Shown here piece by piece: positions 54,801 through 64,000 of a stretch of DNA of 64,000 nt. The stretch comes from Triatoma infestans (lineage: Eukaryota > Arthropoda > Insecta > Hemiptera > Reduviidae). The stretch covers positions 40,259 through 104,258 of the forward strand of contig JAAEAF010004396.1 of the NCBI GenBank assembly GCA_011037195.1, read 5' to 3'. Under the pieces are notes generated by a model, which did no database searches, was not told the DNA's origin, and was given only the letters and a program-made list of their open reading frames with translations. The stretch's first letter is position 1, and every line of letters begins with the position of its first letter. The position numbers and the translations under genes were made by a program.

Positions 54801-56590
54801 GGGATAGGTATTGTACTACCTCTATAATAATTTACTAATTTATTAGGCTGTGACCTAAGAATAGAATGGAGGTAACCTATGCATTTTCTCCTCTTTCAGT
54901 CAGTCGGCATTTTAAGCTCGATGAAGTAAGTCGTTATGATACATTATTCCCTTGGTCGCAGTGTAATACCTATACAATTCATGCCAGTTCGGTTGCCCTT
55001 AATTGTGAAAACCCAAGTTTGTTACATCTGGTTTTCCTGGGTAGTTTTAATAAACTGATCCTTTTTATCGACTTAGCGGCTTGGTTCACTCGGGCCTGCA
55101 TAGGTTATTGTGGTCTCACATAGTTGTCAATTCCGGTTGGCTTCCTGCCGTGCAGCTTCTGGGACCCCCATATAATTATCTAAAATCATCAGCCAGGCAG
55201 CAGTGTATGGCTCAAGACCCAAGAGTTACAGGCATATAAGATTTATTTCCTTATTTCTATTTCTCCTCTCCCCCTTGTCCTGTCCCGATATGGGGAGACC
55301 CGTTATGGGAAGCTTTAAAGTAAGTGTAAGTGTAAGTTGCAACCAATTCCTTTGGCTGTTGAAAGTAATAAATAATCAATTTTTTGCTACCCATTTTTAA
55401 ATTTAACTTATATATTCATTTTTGTCCATATAATTTTTAATATTTTAATTTCCCATTTTGCTCAACCCTTATTATATCATATTATATATCAGTCCACTCA
55501 ATATTTTCACTCTTCAATTTATTATATTTTGCTGTTCTCTATTAATCAGAGCCCACCTCAGGTATCTCACCTTAATAAATATTATTATCTTTACTGTATT
55601 TACTGTACAGAGCCTACCAGAGGTTAAGATAATAGGGTGTAAACAGAGCTCACTTTTTCTTTTTTTTATAATTTTTATTTCCTGTTATTTATTAAAACAA
55701 CAGCTCTTACGCCAGTTACAGATAGTAAAAATTTAATGTACCACATTACAGACTATCTTGGTCACCATGTTTACTGAATGATTGGCTCGTATATTACAGA
55801 GTAAAAGTATGCTTATAGACTGGACATAGTTAAGTCCCGTTTTCTATATATCACTTAACTTAAACCAAAGTATGTTTTTTTTCTTTTTTTTTTTACAAAT
55901 ACTATAAAGTGAAACGGTTTTTATAATGAACTAATTAATTTTAGTTCATTAAACTTAGTAACGGGACTTGCTATGGTTATGAGTTTCTTATCTTTCTAGT
56001 ATGGTATTTCCGTTTTATTTTATTTGTTAATAATATTATTAATCGCGAAATAAATATAAGAAGATAGTGGACATTTCAAAAGTACATTCATACTTTCCTC
56101 ATTTTGTTATAGTTATCTCTATGTAGATATCATTTGTTAAAAGATTATAAAGATAACTTTGAAGCATTTTTTTTTCTTTCTTTCTAAGGAAATGAATCAG
56201 TTTTGATAAGAACTTTACAACGTAGACTGGCCCTTGTTTGTCACACCAATTATTCATCTTTTTTTTTTGTTAGTATTACTTTGATTTTAAGAATTTAATT
56301 GCTTGATAATGCTCCTTACTCCCATTGTTCCTAAGTAGTTTTTGTTCTAATTGGGATGTAAATGTTGTTCCAGAATAGTTGCTACATACTCGTATTTGTA
56401 GATACAAAAATACTAAACAAAATTTAAGGTGAAATAGGAAAACTTCTTTACTAAAACTTAATTTTTTTTTTTTTTTTTTTAATATAATTCAGTTTTTTTT
56501 TTTTTTTTGTCAACCAAAATGACATCATTTGTTTTCTCCGTAGAAGTTTACAGTGTTAGAAATACATTATCATATTTTTTTCCTTGCATA
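54800..56590. other. Spacer without supported gene
   Basis: A moderately GC-rich stretch (54866-55330) has an 85-codon + frame, but I recognise no domain. The rest is AT-rich with T-runs. Confidence 0.4.
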
Positions 56591-56596
56591 TTTTTT

Positions 56597-57560
56597 TAGT
56601 TTCTCTTACTCCTAGTAAGAGGAAGTATTGTAATCGTGTCAAATTTTCGATATCGAGTTTTCACCGGAAATATCCGTTTTGAGGGCCCCTGAGTCCAAAA
56701 TAGTGGTTTTTAGCAAATGGTCTCTGTGTATGAGTATGTATGTGAACAGCGCAGCTCAAAAACGAAAAACCGTAGAAAGAAAAAACTTGATATTCCGTTT
56801 AGGTATCACTATGGCATCTGACAGTGGGTCATCTGTCAAAATTATTCAACCGGAAGTACCACTTTACTTGTTGTTTTTTTTTTTACTTTTTGCGTTTTTC
56901 TCAAAAATGGCTCTGACGATTTTCTTCAAACTTGGTACATCAACTACACATACAAAGAGCTACAACTTTTATTTGAAACATTTCTCTGGGAAAATTCATT
57001 TAAGGGCAGTTATGGGGTAAGGGGTGGGGTTAGATTTTCATCTAAATTGCTATTACAGTTTATTAAACAATTCCATCATCTAAATAATGTTAATTAGATT
57101 TAAATATTTTGTTGAAATTTTGAGTTTGAAAAATCGGATGACCGTAACGTGCGATTACTTTACCATTTACGAGGGTTTTCAACTTTTCACGTATTTCTCG
57201 TATATAAACTAAACATACAAAGATCTACAACTTTTATTAAAAGCAATTTCTCTAGAAAAATGCATTTAAGGGCACTTTTAGGGGAGGGGTGGGGTTATGT
57301 TTTCTCTAAAGTGCTATCACAGTTGATTATACAATTCTATCATCTAAACAAAATTAATTAGAAATAAATAGATGGCCAAAATTCCAAGTTTTAAGAAAAT
57401 TGTAAGCCGGAAGTGCGCTTTTACTGAACATTTTTTTCAGTTTTCGTAGAATTTCATTAAATTTCGTACACAAACTATAAAATTTGTCAATTATAATTTT
57501 GAGAACTAGAGTAAGTGAAAGTTGTGTGAGTGTTTCACACCAGATTTTTTTTTTTTTTTT
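56597..57560 (-). mobile_element. Dominant CCGGAAGT repeat family, copy 11
   Basis: It reads on + from AGTTTCTCTTACTCCTAG to CACACCAGATTTTTT. The stem-loop and unit marks are present, and the second unit has a small deletion near 57170-57190. Confidence 0.87.
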
Positions 57561-58167
57561 TTTAAGAACCATTTTCACTGCATCAATTAAATTATAAATA
57601 TTTTTTTGTTTGACATCTAATGTAAACATTGTACAGCATTAAAAATACCGAAAGTACAAATACCATTGTCGTCCCCACATAGGTTGACATTTTTAATGTG
57701 CTAATTCCCGCCTATCTTTTTTGTAGATTCTCTCTTTTATGTTTTTGTATCGCCAACTATCAAAAGAAAGTTTTGCATTGTCTTTTTTAAGTAAATAGGA
57801 CTCGACGATTGCGAGTTTCTGAAAATTTTTCGTGTTTTTTCCGGTATAATCTTATCCATTATCATTTACCTAAACTACCTCATTAATGACTACTTCTACA
57901 ATTTAGCCATCAGTGTCCCTATGAAAGGATTTCTAGGATTAATGTTTGCAGTTTTTATATATACGTAAATGATTATATTCTTAATTTTCTATCAAAACAT
58001 TGGTTTTTGTTTTGAGTTCTATGTCGGTTTTAGCCACCGCTGCCATTAACATGACCTTTGTTTATATTTAGTTTGCTTTTACATTGTCATAACAGATTCG
58101 CCTTCATCCAGTCTAATATACTGAAAGGCAAAAAACTGTGGCAACTCAACTCCTTTTTTTTTTTTTG
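57561..58167. other. AT-rich spacer without recognisable feature
   Basis: No frame or repeat was recognised before the SINE. Confidence 0.5.
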
Positions 58168-58178
58168 TAATTGATTCT

Positions 58179-58421
58179 TTTTTTTTTTTTTTCTCAATTT
58201 AAGGCGTATCAACATCTGTGGTCGTTTGCGCCCGGAGCCTTCTCAGTGGACTGCCGGCCTCCGGACAGTATTCTCCCGTTACAGACAACACTGTCCATCA
58301 CCGAACAGTGGGCTGTAAGGGCTCCTAGGAAGAGAAAATCTAAGGGCAGCACGACTGGATTCGAACCCGTGATCTCCGCGTTGCTAGTCCAGCGCGCTAC
58401 CACTGAGCTAATCCCTTCCCT
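58179..58421 (-). mobile_element. tRNA-derived SINE, second copy, with 11-bp target duplication
   Basis: On the - strand this has the same head (GGGATTAGCTCAGTGGTAG and GGTTCGAATCC) and body as the SINE at 38355-38589, with an A-tail seen as a T-run on +. TAATTGATTCT flanks it at 58168-58178 and 58422-58432. Confidence 0.9.
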
Positions 58422-58579
58422 TAATTGATTCTAAAATTTCCAATTGGTTAACCATTGTTTTATCTAACCTACTTTAAAAACCCAGTAGTAAGAGAAATTA
58501 ATAATAGGACGGAATTTGATGTAATAAACTATAGACAAAATCTCAGCTATGTTTACTGTCTGAGGGGTCAAAGTTAATT

Positions 58580-59295
58580 ATTCTAAAGATGTGTACAAAA
58601 TTTCTAGCCTGTCTTGTGCTAATTCTTCTCTTTTCTTCCAATCAATCCCTCTTCTCCTGCACGCTTCCCTGACTCAGTCCTTCCATCTCAGTGTGGGCCT
58701 TCCTCTTTCCCTCCTGCCTTCCACCTTGCTACTTGTTTGGGGCCCCGTCTCTTCTACTTTTTCGATGGCTGACCTGGTTTCAAGTTGGGTCGTGATCGTC
58801 GTGTTACGAATTCTGTCCTTAAGTAACTCATTTCTGCGGCTTGTATTTTCAAATAATTCTTGGTAGTCAAGTTCCATGATACATTTGCATAAGTCAGGAT
58901 CGGTAGGAACGTTGTTCTAAACACAGCCATTTTTGTTTCCTTGGTCACCTCTCGGCGGTTTAGAAAACCTGTTTTAACCGGCTTGAACATCCGGCTAGCC
59001 GCCCTTACTCTTTCTACCGTTACTTCTCCATCCGAGAAACCATTTTCTTGCAGGAAAACTCCAAGGTATTTAAAAAAGGTCTCCAATCTTTTTATTATTT
59101 TATCTTTTAACCTATTGACCTTCATAGAGTTCCCAGGTTTTTTTTGTGCATATTTTCATTACCTTGTTCTTGTTCGGATTAATAATAATCATATTTATTT
59201 TTTGCCAATTCTTCTTGGAGAGTCCTCTGAAGGTCTTGGTCATTTTCAGCGAGTATTACCAAATCGTCGGCAAACGCCCAGTATGGAGAGATTTA
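58580..59295 (-). pseudogene. RTE-like LINE reverse transcriptase remnant
   Basis: On the - strand near 59290-59210, codons for AFADDLVILAENDQDLQRTLQEEL contain the RT catalytic FADD. After frameshifts, FKYLGVFLQENG and VTKETKMAVFRTTFLPILTYANVSWNL (59125-58754) give the following blocks. EGRRERGRPTLRWKD (to 58674) is the usual RTE/CR1-like C-terminal end. No intact frame remains. Confidence 0.82.
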
Positions 59296-59389
59296 CTTTA
59301 AAAAGTCATAATTATTAAATTAAGATCCTCCTATTGTTATAAAAAATTGACGATAAATAAAATAAATTCATTGAAAATTATATGTTTGA

Positions 59390-59475
59390 AGAAAAATTCG
59401 TCAATTAAAATTTTGTAAACTGCAGTAAGAGTGTTTCACACCAGAATTTTTTTTTTTTTTTTTTTTAATTAGTTA
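59390..59475 (-). repeat. Terminal fragment of the CCGGAAGT family
   Basis: Only the TCTGG-side end remains: GTCAATTAAAATTTTGTAAAC through TTCACACCAGAATTTTT on +. Confidence 0.7.
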
Positions 59476-61066
59476 ATGAACATAGTAACCTATTATCTCT
59501 ACGAAATAAAAACATAAAATAAAATAAACACTACCAGTAATCGGGCCGGACTAGCAATTAATTTTAGACTCGGCGGAAATATTAATTAATAATGTAATCA
59601 AGAAGCTTGAATCAATAAACAGAAAAATCTCTATTAAAATTAAATTATGTTTAATGAATCTACAAAAATAACCCTAAGTTGCTAGTTTGCAAAACATGAA
59701 CATTTTAGAATAAAAATAATGTAGATTCTATTTTTGAAGGTCTATTTTTACTTTTTTTTTTTTTAATCCATTACTTAGTTGAAATAGTGGGGCTCTCTTC
59801 CAGATGGACAATACATGACCGCATATTTATTAACCGTTTCAACCAGTCTGGCAAATAACTTAATGGAATTGAACTGTTTTCTCAATCCATAGCTATTTGA
59901 TTACCATTTATTCATTTCAATAAACCATTACCGCCAAAATTATTGAAATATTACGATCTTGTTAAAATTTTCGAATTTTTGAGTGATATTACATTTTCGA
60001 ATGCTATTATGGGAATGGCGCCATTATCATAAGCGCTCTCTGTTGGGCTATGTATTGGTATCAGATGTCTTGGTATCGGAAGTTGAAGTGAGGAGTAAGT
60101 GTTGTTAGTTAGAGAGTTTTTAGAAAGTTGTTATTCGAAATACGTACTACTGATTTATGAAAATAAACTATATTTGAACAAATAATTTAAAGCGTTTTGA
60201 AATAGGAGAACTAAGATGCGCAATTGTAAATGAATATAAGAATTATGAAATGAATAATAAATATTAAAGAAGTAATGTTTAAAACCTTGAATAGGGACGC
60301 GCTCGCGATGTGTGAAACTTAACTCTTGATAACTGGAGCTTAACTGATGTCTAACTGGTTGATAACTGATGATGACTGATGGAAAACTGATCCCCTCCTC
60401 CAGTGGACCGACGTTTATATTTGCATCACTCACACATCGGCTGATGAGTAAGTACGTGCCTCACTAAGACATCTCTCGTAGTATATTGACCTCGGTAGTT
60501 AACAAAGGCTGGGGTGGCGACGCTTGTTAACAGATGGTGGCCAGCTGGCCTCTTGAGTGTACATTGACCATTGTATGAAAGGAATATAGGCGAGGTGTTG
60601 CGGCTGTTGTTTGACTGTCTATTGACCCCTGTTAGAAAGGGTTTTGCCGCGGTTCTTGACCTGCAGATAGTGGCTGGCTGGAACCACTATTTATAATTTT
60701 TAAATTTATTTATTATTTAAAAATTATATCTTCTTTCTTCTTGCCATCACATCACAGCTAATAAGGTTATCACAGTTCATCTACCAGCTGGATAGGTACT
60801 TGTTCCCCCACCACCACCACCTCCATATTTCTTAGGACAAATTACTTAAGAATTTAAAGTTTAAATAAAATTTTGTCATTATATAATAATATTTTTATAA
60901 TTTGTATTGAAAGTCGTGTGAGTGTTTCAACAAAGTTTTTTTTTTAAATTTTCCGCCCTGTTACTGGTATTTTTTTAACAATGTTTACTGTAAACATTTT
61001 ACCGAGGAAATAAATTTTAAATGTTCTGAAGTGACCGAGATCTAATGTTTTCCCTGTAAAGTGCAA
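59476..61066. other. Spacer with an unexplained GC-richer block at 60.0-60.8 kb
   Basis: A - strand frame of 92 codons (60155-60433) lies in a block with CAGTTATC-like short repeats and GC-richer flanks (60480-60680). It could be part of an LTR, but no ends were found. A degraded family end, AGTCGTGTGAGTGTTTCAAC, lies at about 60910. No gene is supported. Confidence 0.35.
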
Positions 61067-61068
61067 TT

Positions 61069-61945
61069 TTTACTTTCTCTTACTCCTAAAGTAAGAGGAA
61101 GTATTGTAATCGTGTTAAATTTTCGATATCGAGTTTTCATTGGAAATATCCGTTTTGATATCCCCTGAGTCCAAAAAAGTTGTTTGTAGCAAATGGTCTG
61201 TGTGTGTTGAACAGAATAGCTCAAAAACGAAAACCCGTAGAAAGTATCACCATGGGATCTAACTGTACATTGTCAAAATTCCTCAACCGGAAGTACCACT
61301 TTACTAGTTGTTTTTTTTTTTACTTTTTTGCGTTTTTCTCAAAAATAAATCCGACGATTTTTTTGAACTTAGTTTATCAACTACACATACAAAGAGCAAC
61401 AACTTTTCTAAAGTGCTATTTCAGTTTATTAGACAATTCTGGCATCTAAATAATGTTAATTAGAATCAATATGTGTTTTTGAAATGTCCGAGTTTGAAAA
61501 CAATCGGATAACCGAAAGAGGCGTTTTGACTATTCGCCACTTTACTAAATGATTTTTTTTTTTTCACTTTTTCGGGATTTTCTCAAAAATGGCTCCGACG
61601 ATTTTCTTGAAACTTTATATATAAACTAAACATACAAAGATCTATAACTTTTATTTAAAACATTTTTCTGGGAAAATTCATTTAAGTGCAATTTTGGTGG
61701 ATGGGTGGGGTTAGGTTTTTTTTTCTCTAAAGTGCTCTCATAGTTGATTGTACAATTCTATCATCTAAAAAAAATTAATTAGAAATAAATAGATGGGCAA
61801 AATTCCGAGTTTCACGAAAATTAGTAAACCGGAAGTGCGCTTTTACTGAACAGTTTTTTTCAGTTTCTCATTAAAATTTGTCACTTATAATTTTGAGAAC
61901 TGGAGTAAGAGAAAGTTATGTGTGGTTCACACCAGATTTTTTTTT
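61069..61945 (-). mobile_element. Dominant CCGGAAGT repeat family, copy 12
   Basis: It reads on + from TACTTTCTCTTACTCCTAAAG to TTCACACCAGATTTTT. The first inner unit is shortened near 61408 and the microsatellite is almost lost. The stem-loop has an AA insertion. Confidence 0.85.
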
Positions 61946-63090
61946 TTTATATACAATTTGATAGTTATTTAAAATTAAAAAAAAATAATAATAATAATTA
62001 CAATTACTGAGAGAATTTCAATAATAGAAAATCATGTAATTACTTCAAATCTACAATGTATAACTGATATGAAAATAAAGCTTGTTAACTTAAAAGTAAA
62101 CAAACCTACAGACTGACAGACAAACGGTACAAATCAAATGAATTATTTATAACTAAAAGATTGAACTATTTTGTTTCCATTGATTTTTTTATAAATTAAA
62201 AAAAAAATGGAGGGGGGGGAGAAGCATTATTTTATAACGGTGCACACAATCTATCCTAGGGTAACATTAGTAAAAGAACAGTTGGTACTACTGCATTTAG
62301 ATGTAAGTTTTATCAGTTGGGTCATTATTTATTTATATTATTTAATATATTGTATTATTTTTGTATAGTTAGTAATAATATTACGAATATCTATTTCACG
62401 ATATGATAATATGTTCTGAGTTCTAATGATTGTAACAGTTATCAAATTAAATTTGAATTGTATTATATCACATGACTAGAATAGTATCTAATTTTTTATT
62501 TTTTATATTTACTGTTTATTTAAAAGGTTTTTTTAAAAAATCATTGGCCACCATTAAAACATTTCACTACGGTGATTCAAAATCAACGTTAATCATTACA
62601 TACAAGTCAATATTAATAACAAAGCTAGTTCATCAGAGTAATCACTTTAAACGAACACAGGCCATCGGTAAACATCATAGAGACAGTGAACTAACTAACT
62701 AACCTCACATCAAATACAGTGGACTCACTAGCACAGTGGTGACCTTGGACTAACAGCTAACATGGAGAGACTTATGTTCAAAACTAAATACTTAATCTAT
62801 TTTGTTAGGATGAAAACATTCATGTAAAGGTTATTATTACTTTGATCGCCACTTACAAACTCGGTTAACTTTATCAGGTGGTAGTGGGATTTTCTGTTTG
62901 AGATTGTATTCAAGTTTTTTTCTTTTTTTAGGGAAACCTAAATCGCAGCTCCTGCAAAACTAACCTCTATTTCTCTACTTTGGGTGCCAGGGCATGTTAG
63001 CGTCGCACGAAATTAAATACTTGGAAAGAAAAGGCGCTATTTTTTCGTTTTTTGTGGCCTGTAACCTTCTGTGGAAGTGATCAGTCATTT
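61946..63090. other. AT-rich spacer with a weak tRNA-like remnant
   Basis: At about 62725-62795, TAGCACAGTGGTGACC and TTATGTTCAAAACTAAA are spaced like A and B boxes but are too degenerate to call a SINE. No gene was seen. Confidence 0.35.
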
Positions 63091-63099
63091 CGGAAAGAA

Positions 63100-64000
63100 C
63101 TTAGAAATGAAGAAAGCAAATTCCATAAAAAAAAGACACTTTCTATTGATGGATTTAGTCCTCTTTCCCCATTGTTCAAACCTTGACGGAATATCGAAAT
63201 TATTGTGAAAATCAGACAAAATACAGCAGAATGTTCTAATCTAATCTAGAAACTCGGGGCCTTTAAAAGGAGGTTCACCATTTAGACCTCAGTTGGGCCC
63301 ATTGTGCACCCCGTACATCCGCCTTTCATTATCTCTGTATCATTTAAAAACACTAGGGCTGTGGCGAATGAAATTTCTGATCCCGCCTTCGGCTCCAAAT
63401 TGTGGACGCCAAATTTCAGGAATCCTCTGCGAACATAGTGTACGCCCTCACCAAGAAGGTGAAACGGTGTCTCAACCTTTTGTCCGCATTTCCTGCAAAG
63501 TGAGAGTCCGCTGAGAGACCCATATTATGCAGATGTTTCTCTAAAAGGCAATGCAGTGTACCTAGGGCAGTAATTCTCCTTAGTTCCACTTTTGTTCAGC
63601 CGAGGATATAGTTTGTGCGAGGGGCCCTCCTGGAAAATCTTAGAGTGTCTCAGCCCCGCAATCCTTTTCTAATATATTGTATGTTTGCGTGTTAGCCATT
63701 TTTTTAATGGCCCCACAGATAGTTCTGTACGAGATGCCGCAGAAAAAGGCTTCGGACCAATAGGCGTTCGTGAGGTGCCCTCCTTCGCCAGTCTCTGTCG
63801 GCCTCTTCGTTAACTTGAATGCCTTTATTTCCCGGCACCCAACCCAGCCGATGACTATTGTGGTTTGCCAGAGATTCTAACTATTCACGGCTGATGCAGA
63901 TCGCCTCTAAAGCCTTCAGTGCGTCCTGACTATCAGAGAAGATCATGATACTTCTGCTTGTTACGCCCTTATCCCTAAAATACTGGGCACAACTTAGGAC
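63100..64000 (-). pseudogene. Decayed I-like retrotransposon RNase H region, continuing past the window
   Basis: From the right edge on the - strand, codons read SRSIMIFSDSQDALKAL (RNase H catalytic Asp block) near 63950-63900. GWVPGNKGIQVNEEADRDW follows near 63850-63790, where VPGHSG has become VPGNKG. An internal stop separates them. GC-rich sequence continues to about 63280. It is the same class as the 33.6-kb element, but older. Confidence 0.75.

Noticed and set aside
58171..58428. 85-codon + and 64-codon - frames
   Set aside because: Both are readings through the SINE copy and its tRNA-like head.
17964..61945. Classical Helitron for the dominant repeat
   Set aside because: The 5' TC and 3' stem-loop fit, but there is no CTRR end and subterminal inverted repeats are present. 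Only a HINE-like comparison is kept.

Overview
The window is AT-rich eukaryotic DNA, most likely from an arthropod. It holds a 13.8-kb array of endogenous densovirus genomes (positions 1 to about 13783), then about 50 kb of intergenic DNA packed with transposable elements. No ordinary host protein gene and no certain tRNA or rRNA gene was found. The arthropod call rests on the virus group (ambisense parvoviruses of the densovirus type) and on jockey-like and I-like non-LTR retrotransposons. The species cannot be named from the sequence.

Viral array. Five partial or near-complete copies, A to E here, lie between the left edge and a (CAT)n microsatellite at 13.8 kb. Each genome is ambisense. 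The capsid gene (VP, + strand in A, C and E) converges on the non-structural genes (NS1 with overlapping NS2, - strand), and two poly(A) signals overlap between them. Copy A (1-2468) has the last VP codons, intact NS1/NS2 and a terminal hairpin. Copy B (about 2466-4335) is an NS fragment lacking its promoter and the NS1 C-terminus. Copy C (about 4340-8583) has VP promoter, PLA2 exon, capsid gene and NS1, but lost its NS promoter and fused NS2 to NS1. Copy D (about 8590-9993, inverted) is a more diverged NS fragment with its own promoter. Copy E (10019-13783) has a 5'-truncated VP, intact NS1/NS2 and a complete terminal hairpin. The terminal repeat holds TATA box, CAGT initiator, leader exon and splice donor, so NS and VP transcripts would share the same 5' leader. 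Copies A, B, C and E are nearly identical and mostly open, which implies recent arrival or continuing homogenisation.

Retroelement region (13.8-64 kb). It holds a decayed LINE reverse transcriptase (14.3-15.9 kb), a jockey-clade element with a 9-bp target duplication (40446-42465) and two older relatives (17.4 and 31.4 kb). There are also three I-like RNase H/zinc-knuckle ends (25.9, 33.6 and 63.1 kb), a LINE 3' end (50.1 kb) and an RTE-like remnant (58.6 kb). Two copies of one tRNA-derived SINE and one copy of another have clear target duplications. LTR-like repeats occur at 16.9, 21.5-22.2, 48.7 and 54.5 kb.

DNA elements and the dominant repeat. A PIF/Harbinger-like element (50982-52145) has a TAA duplication. 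A pogo-like MITE (27904-28687) contains a foldback repeat. The main component is a family of about 0.55-1.05-kb elements, at least eleven substantial copies in both orientations. Each has internal units of about 290 bp marked by CCGGAAGT, a CA/TACA microsatellite, a stem-loop at one end and a TCTGGTGTGAAAC end. I could not assign this family with certainty. Its layout resembles Helentron-associated non-autonomous elements (HINE/DINE).
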